Below, piece after piece: positions 34,418 through 37,997 of a DNA stretch of 37,997 nucleotides (positions are counted from its first letter, which is position 1; every line of letters starts with the position of its first letter). Origin of the DNA: a bacterium (lineage in GTDB: Bacteria > Chloroflexota > Dormibacteria > Aeolococcales > Bog-877). The stretch is from assembly GCA_021827985.1 (NCBI GenBank), contig JAKATL010000025.1:1-37997 (forward strand), read 5' to 3'. The notes beneath the pieces were generated by a model. It was given only the letters and a program-made list of their open reading frames with translations. It was not told the origin of the DNA and searched no databases. The position numbers and the translations under genes are program-made.

Positions 34418-35212
34418 GTCCTGGGCGCAGGCCGCCAGCAGTGCTGCGTGCACCCGGGGTCCGGCGGCCACGATGTCGCCGGTGCGCAGGTGACTCCCCC
34501 CTCCCTCCCAGTCGCTCACGACTCCGCCCGCCTCGGTGACCAGCAGCGACCCGGCCGCGATGTCCCACACCTTGAGCCCCAGCTCGAAGAACCCGGAGAA
34601 GACCCCCGAGGCCACGAGGGCCAGGTCTAGGCTGGCGGCGCCGGGTCGGCGAGCGTCCTCGCAGCTCTCCAGCACCCGCTGCAGGGCGCGCAGCAGACGG
34701 GGCAGCCGCCCCTGCTCCTTGAAGGGAAAGCCGGTGGAGACCACAGCCTTCTCCGGCGCCGAGTCGACGACGCTGAGCCGCCGCCCCTCCTGGTCGAAGG
34801 CGCCGCATCCGCGCCGCGCCGTGTAGGTCCAGCCCAGGAAGGGGGCGTGGACCGCGCCCACTGCGGGGCTCCCATCCACCAGGAGGGCCACCGAGACACC
34901 GACCATGGGGAAGCCTCGGCTGAAGTTGGTGGTCCCGTCCAGGGGATCCACCACCCAGCCGGTGGGGGAGCTCCTGCCGCCCGCCTCCTCAGAGAGCACC
35001 GGGAGATCAGGGAAGGAGGCCCGCAGGATCCGCACCACCACCTCTTCGCTGGCCCGGTCCACATCCGTGACGTAGTCGCCGGGCGCCTTGGCCTCGGCAC
35101 GATGGGGCCCCACCCCTGCCGCCCTTATCACCGCCCCGCCCGCCTGGCTGGAGTACCTGGCGGTCGCCAGGGCGAGGTCCAGGTCTACGGGGGTGGGACC
35201 GAACTGGCTCAG
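34403..35212 (-). CDS. Inositol monophosphatase family enzyme
   Basis: A Mg-dependent sugar-phosphate phosphatase. Metal-binding motifs are E-E-A-G-G (LSEEAGGR), WVVDPLDGTTNF and the C-terminal WDIAAGSLLVTEAGG, with TDVDRASEE upstream. The first orthodox start (GTG 35131) would begin at IRAAGVG and cut the N-terminal helix. The family helix LDLALATARYSSQAG is encoded just upstream in frame, and the only upstream NTG near the natural beginning is CTG 35212-35210, which overlaps the preceding microprotein stop (CTGA). With it the protein has 269 residues, usual for the family. The CTG start is inference. Substrate could be inositol phosphate, histidinol phosphate or PAP. Confidence 0.85.
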   Translation of the reverse strand: MSQFGPTPVDLDLALATARYSSQAGGAVIRAAGVGPHRAEAKAPGDYVTDVDRASEEVVVRILRASFPDLPVLSEEAGGRSSPTGWVVDPLDGTTNFSRGFPMVGVSVALLVDGSPAVGAVHAPFLGWTYTARRGCGAFDQEGRRLSVVDSAPEKAVVSTGFPFKEQGRLPRLLRALQRVLESCEDARRPGAASLDLALVASGVFSGFFELGLKVWDIAAGSLLVTEAGGVVSDWEGGGSHLRTGDIVAAGPRVHAALLAACAQDSGPD

Positions 35213-35358
35213 CGCCGGCCCCGGCCCCGCGGTGGCTCCCGGGAGACCTTCTTCTTGTGCTTCTTGGCCTTGGAGGGAGGCGCTGAGGGGATGAGCTCGG
35301 GCGGCGGAGCGGCTGGCCGGGGCGGAGGCGGGGGGATCTGGGAGTCGGTCATGGTCAT
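35209..35358 (-). CDS. Pro/Lys/Arg-rich microprotein
   Basis: A 49-residue open frame from ATG 35358 (second ATG at 35352) to TGA 35209. It reads MTMTDSQ, then a proline-rich stretch (PPPPPRPAAPPP), then a basic end (KAKKHKKK followed by RGRGRR). Its stop overlaps the putative CTG start of the IMPase gene. It starts 45 bases after sodX. Such tails recall histone-like or RNA-binding tails, but no family is recognised. It could also be a leader peptide for coupled translation. Coding status rests on composition and the overlap. Confidence 0.45.
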   Translation of the reverse strand: MTMTDSQIPPPPPRPAAPPPELIPSAPPSKAKKHKKKVSREPPRGRGRR

Positions 35359-35403
35359 ATGGTGACAGCTAGAGGCCACCGGTGGGTGCCTTCGCCCATC
35401 GCC

Positions 35404-35778
35404 TCAGGTCCAGAGTCGGGCCGGATCTCGCCGAATGACTCGGGGCATCCCCGGGCGCAGCTTCAGCACCACCCGGCCCACCACCCGGTCAACTGCCACC
35501 GGGCCGAACTCCTCACTGTCCGTGCTCTCTTTCCGGTTGTCACCGGCCAGCCAGACCAGCCGCCGGCGTGAGCTGACGGCGGCCACCCTCTTCACCAGCT
35601 CGAAGCCGGCACGGTGTGGGTGTTCGGCCACCACAACATCGCCCACGCGCGGCATCCGGCCCCTCGTGGGAATGAGGACGGCCCAGCTCCCCTCCTGGAG
35701 GTCGGGCTCCATGCTCCTCCCCTCCACCAGGAGGAGCTGGGGAAGCCAGGGACCGCGCTGCGGTTTGCCGCCAGTCAC
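35404..35778 (-). CDS. sodX: Nickel-type superoxide dismutase maturation protease
   Basis: A small (124-residue) signal-peptidase/LexA-fold (S24/S26) Ser-Lys protease. S22 lies in VEGRSMEPDL (18-27), K63 in ELVKRVAA, and LAGDNRKESTDSEEFGPV is the usual box. It lacks the membrane helix of leader peptidases, which fits the SodX group. It is divergent from sodN, whose product it is expected to trim. The GTG start lies six bases after TACCAT, suggesting a leaderless message. The microprotein and IMPase genes follow on the same strand. Confidence 0.9.
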   Translation of the reverse strand: MTGGKPQRGPWLPQLLLVEGRSMEPDLQEGSWAVLIPTRGRMPRVGDVVVAEHPHRAGFELVKRVAAVSSRRRLVWLAGDNRKESTDSEEFGPVAVDRVVGRVVLKLRPGMPRVIRRDPARLWT

Positions 35779-35794
35779 GGGCTGATGGTAGTTT
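35765..35794. promoter_or_regulatory. Overlapping divergent sodX/sodN promoters
   Basis: Plus: TTGCCG (35765-35770), 18-base spacer, extended -10 TGG-TAGTTT ending at 35794. Minus: TACCAT (35790-35785), six bases before the sodX GTG. The two -10 elements share the bases 35789-35790, so RNA polymerase could not occupy both at once. A perfect ten-base palindrome GGAGATCTCC (35808-35817) lies near the sodN transcription start. Confidence 0.45.
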
Positions 35795-35847
35795 GGACGG
35801 GACCGGAGGAGATCTCCGACAGCACCAAGGTTCGAAGGGAGGCGGCC

Positions 35848-36267
35848 ATGTCAGTTCGCAAGCTTGTCGCGCTGGTCCCGCACCGCGTGGTCCACGCCCA
35901 CTGCGACATCCCCTGCGGCATCTACGACCCCCACGAGGCGCAGCTGGCGGCGCAGACGGTGGAGCGGATGGTGACCCTCATTCACGGCCTTCCTGACGCC
36001 ACCTCGGAGGCCAGCCGCAACTCCTTCGTCCGCATGGTGGAGGTGAAGGAGCTGCACGCCGAGAAGGTGAAGCACGAGGTCCAGATCATTTGGTCGGACT
36101 ACTTCAAGCCAGAGCACCTGGAGAAGTTTCCGCAGCTGCACGACCTTACCTGGAAGACTCTCAAGGCGGCGTCTGCCTGCAAGCAGTCGGTGGACGCGGA
36201 GAAGGCTGCTGAGCTGCGGCGCCAGGTGGATGAGTTCGCCCGGATCTTCTGGGAGACCAAGAAGTAG
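35848..36267 (+). CDS. sodN: Nickel superoxide dismutase
   Basis: Disproportionates superoxide using a nickel hook. After a 17-residue leader comes HCDIPCGIYDP, in which H18, C19 and C23 become His1, Cys2 and Cys6 of the mature enzyme. H-C-D-x-P-C-G is diagnostic. The mature part is 122 residues (Streptomyces about 117). The C-terminal helices (QLHDLTWKTLKAAS, ELRRQVDEFARIFWETKK) follow the family pattern. The leader (VRKLVALVPHRVVHA) has no Sec signal. The ATG at 35848 has GGAGG upstream; a start further up would read antisense to sodX. Confidence 0.95.
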   Translation: MSVRKLVALVPHRVVHAHCDIPCGIYDPHEAQLAAQTVERMVTLIHGLPDATSEASRNSFVRMVEVKELHAEKVKHEVQIIWSDYFKPEHLEKFPQLHDLTWKTLKAASACKQSVDAEKAAELRRQVDEFARIFWETKK

Positions 36268-36414
36268 GCCTGAACTGAAGGAGTGGATAAGGACGGGAAG
36301 GAGGGTTGGGGGCAGGTAACAGAAGTGCCTTGCTGACTTGGGAAATCGGGGTTGACACCCACCCGTGGGCTCCAAGCAGGAGGCACTCAGCGAGCGGAGC
36401 GGAGCGGAGCGCCA

Positions 36415-36751
36415 CCGTCCCCATCGTTCACCGCGACCCCGATGATCCCAGCCTCACCTCTCGCGCCGGGCTGCTGCTGGCTGCTCCGTACCTGAACTCC
36501 AAGCTGCACCTGGTGGAGCGGCGGGACGCCGCGGTGGAGGAGGTGCCACAGTTCAAGCAGCGGCGCCGGGGGCCGACCTGTGGCGAGCTGCTGGTCTGCC
36601 TTGGGGCAGTCCATCCTGGCCGGGGGCAGCCATCTGGCGCACCTGGATCCTCTGCATGAGGATGTGGCCGACCGAGTGCTGCCGGCGGTGGCCAGGGTGC
36701 CCGCTCCGAGAACGCCAGCTGCTGCCGCGGTTCACCCAGCACCAGTTCTAG
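36415..36751 (+). pseudogene. IS1380-family transposase fragment, frameshifted
   Basis: Reading SLTSRAGLLLAAPYL, then FKQRRRGPTCGELLV, then (after a one-base insertion near 36597) ALGQSILAGGSHLAHLDPLHEDVADRVLPAVARVPAP. This follows the pattern of IS1380 transposase N-termini, which carry KQRRRGLS-GELLVAL and AGGDFLVDLD-like motifs. A second shift near 36728 gives RFTQHQF and a stop at 36749-36751. The rest of the transposase is absent. The identification is from memory of the family pattern. Confidence 0.55.
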
Positions 36752-36950
36752 GCGAGGTGATTGCCGCCCAACAGGATCACCTTGGCCAGGCTCACCAGCA
36801 GCTCGCCCGCGCTCCGTCCCCGCCGCCGTTGCTTGAATTCTCACACCGCATTGACGGCCGAGTCCAGCCGGCCCACCCACTCCAAGCGATGCACCAGCTC
36901 GCTGCTGAGCAGTAGTTCCGCCCCGCCGCTCAGGGAGCGGTCACCGGCAC
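36748..36950 (-). pseudogene. Second transposase fragment, inverted, with internal stop
   Basis: On the minus strand: DRSLSGGAELLLSSELVHRL, then VGRLDSAVNAV, a TGA stop, EFKQRRRGRSAGELLVSL and LLGGNHLA, ending at a TAG. It parallels the plus-strand fragment motif by motif (FKQRRRG, GELLV, GGSHLA/GGNHLA) but differs enough to be a diverged copy rather than a fold-back duplicate. Both fragments end on the same CTAG at 36748-36751. Confidence 0.5.
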
Positions 36951-37103
36951 GAATGTGGGCAGGGGCGCGATGCGATGTGGCCCCTTTCGCCAGAAAGGTG
37001 CCTTCGTGCTGGGGGATCGGGTTGTTTCTCTACTTCCAACTCTCCCATCTACGGAGGCACTTTGCCTGCGGACCTCCTCGGACCCTCTCCGCCTGCCCCC
37101 TAC

Positions 37104-37841
37104 TCACCGATCCAGGTCAGCGGTCACGGTGAAGGTGCCGACCATGCCCTGGGCGGCATGCCCTGGGACCGGGCAGAGGTACTCGTAGCTGCCTGGCGGG
37201 CCGGCGGTGAAGCGCAGCGTCGCGGCGTGAAGGCCGGCCGAGGTGGGGTCGCCCAGAACCCAAACCGCGGCACCTTCAAAGGCGGGCGCCGCAGTCATCA
37301 TCGGCATCCACGACGAGCCCGCGCCGCCAGCCGTTACGACCAGGCCGTGAGCCATGTCGCCGTCCCGGTTGACGACCTCGATGCTGACGTGCGCACCGGT
37401 GGGAACGACGACGGTCGGGTCGACCATGCCGGCGATCTCGAAGGAGTACATCGGGGTCCCGGGCCCGCTCGCGACTGCCGCCAGAACGACTGTCGAGCGG
37501 TGGAAGGTGATGCGGCTCCGAGTCCGGTCCACAGTGGCGCCGACTGGGACCTGCTGGCCCAGGCGGGCCGCCGCCTCGGGGCTGACCCGCGGACCAGGAG
37601 CGCTTGCCAGCACCGCTCCCATCACCTTGCCCGGGTCGGCGCCACCTCCCATCATCGATCGGGGAAGGGTGCCGCCGGTCATCCAGCCTGGAGGCGCCGC
37701 GCCACCCAACATCGAGCCATAGCCGGGGAGCCCGCTCATAGCCCCTGGCAGCGGTGGTCCGCTCACGGCCAGGGCAAGCCCCACGCCGGTCGCGGCAACC
37801 AGGGCAGCGGCACCCACCACGACGATGAGCATGCGGCTCAC
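37104..37841 (-). CDS. Membrane-anchored cupredoxin (sulfocyanin/plastocyanin-like)
   Basis: A 245-residue blue-copper protein. The N-terminal hydrophobic segment (4-26) is a signal or anchor. A Gly/Met-rich linker with methionines at 35, 44, 54, 63, 64 and 74 follows. The type 1 copper ligands are H165 (DMAHGLVV), C223 and H228 (CPVPGH) and M233 (QGMVG). It would carry electrons on the outer face of the membrane. Sulfocyanin-like naming is inferred from the combination of anchor and motif. The GTG start overlaps the upstream stop as GTGA, so it is co-translated with the partial gene beside it. Confidence 0.85.
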   Translation of the reverse strand: MSRMLIVVVGAAALVAATGVGLALAVSGPPLPGAMSGLPGYGSMLGGAAPPGWMTGGTLPRSMMGGGADPGKVMGAVLASAPGPRVSPEAAARLGQQVPVGATVDRTRSRITFHRSTVVLAAVASGPGTPMYSFEIAGMVDPTVVVPTGAHVSIEVVNRDGDMAHGLVVTAGGAGSSWMPMMTAAPAFEGAAVWVLGDPTSAGLHAATLRFTAGPPGSYEYLCPVPGHAAQGMVGTFTVTADLDR

Positions 37842-37997
37842 AGTCGCGTTCCCGTCGTCGTGCCGCTCACACCCGGCGGGGCGACGGTGGCGACATCACC
37901 CGTGCCCGCGGGCTGGGGCGGGTTGGGCCGGCGCACCTCGGCCAGCCGCCACCACCATGAGATGCGCTGCTCTAGCCAGTAGTCGGCGCTGTAGCGA
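37838..37997 (-). CDS. C-terminal end of an unidentified gene (partial)
   Basis: 52 residues are visible before the TGA, beginning YSADYWLEQRISWWWRLAEV and continuing through a Pro/Gly/Thr-rich tail to TGTRL. The aromatic, basic stretch after a probable last helix and the polar tail suit the C-terminus of a membrane respiratory subunit. With so little sequence, no family can be named. It overlaps the cupredoxin start by three to four bases and reads out of the right edge of the window. Confidence 0.55.
   Translation of the reverse strand, partial: RYSADYWLEQRISWWWRLAEVRRPNPPQPAGTGDVATVAPPGVSGTTTGTRL

Larger units (their letters stand above)
36323..37062. mobile_element. Decayed IS1380-like insertion remnant with inverted transposase fragments
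   Basis: An 8-base inverted repeat AAGTGCCT (36323-36330) / AGGCACTT (37055-37062) brackets two oppositely oriented, broken transposase N-terminal fragments that meet at 36748-36751. The segment is about 740 bp. The short flanking repeat may be chance, as some inner bases differ. No intact transposase is present, so the element is inactive. Confidence 0.5.

Noticed and set aside
36352..36357. A TTGACA -35 box within the insertion remnant
   Set aside because: No -10 follows at 15-19 bases and no gene is positioned to use it.
36428..36880. A 150-residue minus-strand frame in the insertion remnant
   Set aside because: It is out of frame with the transposase-like fragment and has no domain.

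Overview
The window is about 38 kb of very GC-rich bacterial chromosome (third codon positions nearly all G or C; many GTG and TTG starts) and is densely packed with housekeeping genes. Several features suggest a Gram-positive-like lineage: a large SRP RNA with an Alu domain, the order ffs-dnaX-ybaB-recR as in Bacillus, a CysO/Mec/CysM cysteine pathway as in mycobacteria, nickel superoxide dismutase with its SodX protease, and many leaderless-looking promoters. My inference is Actinomycetota or a neighbouring lineage such as Dormibacterota or Chloroflexota. No rRNA or marker phylogeny is available to settle this.

Layout. 1-475 is non-coding with hairpins. 476-3388 (minus) holds the SRP RNA, dnaX, ybaB and recR. 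3472-5890 (minus) is a two-gene ABC exporter, divergent from a class I fructose-bisphosphate aldolase (5954-6868, plus). 6872-12814 (minus) is a set of five tightly overlapping genes resembling the complex I membrane arm (nuoJKLMN order). Their antiporter-like subunits lack most of the glutamates and lysines known for proton pumping. 12934-17854 (minus) is a run of NUDIX protein, YbjQ-like protein, CysO sulfur carrier, MnmA tRNA thiolase, two small membrane proteins and a polyprenyl diphosphate synthase with a degenerate extra N-terminal half. 17908-22472 (plus) carries a ferredoxin-reductase-like flavoprotein and a fatty-acid operon (fabF, acpP, fabD, fabG). 22474-27697 (minus) is trxB, a cobalamin adenosyltransferase, acylphosphatase and trpC-trpF-trpB-trpA. 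27764-30319 (minus) has a UDP-sulfoquinovose synthase and a membrane-anchored trypsin-like protease. tRNA-Leu(CAG) follows, then cysM, mec (JAMM protease), secG and a peptide-binding protein on the minus strand. 33920-36267 has a secreted protein of unknown function, an inositol-monophosphatase-family enzyme, a Pro/Lys-rich microprotein, and the divergent sodX/sodN pair. 36323-37062 is a decayed IS1380-like remnant with two inverted transposase fragments. The window ends in a cupredoxin and the tail of another gene.

How genes work together. CysO (16.4 kb), Mec (32.4 kb) and CysM (32.9 kb) together make a thiocarboxylate-dependent cysteine pathway, here split over two loci; CysO ends in GG-Leu-Arg and so would need trimming. 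SodX would trim the SodN leader to expose the nickel-binding His. FabF/ACP/FabD/FabG form most of a fatty-acid elongation set. The strongest candidate for something undescribed is the residue-depleted nuoJKLMN-like operon, which lies directly downstream of the polyprenyl synthase run.
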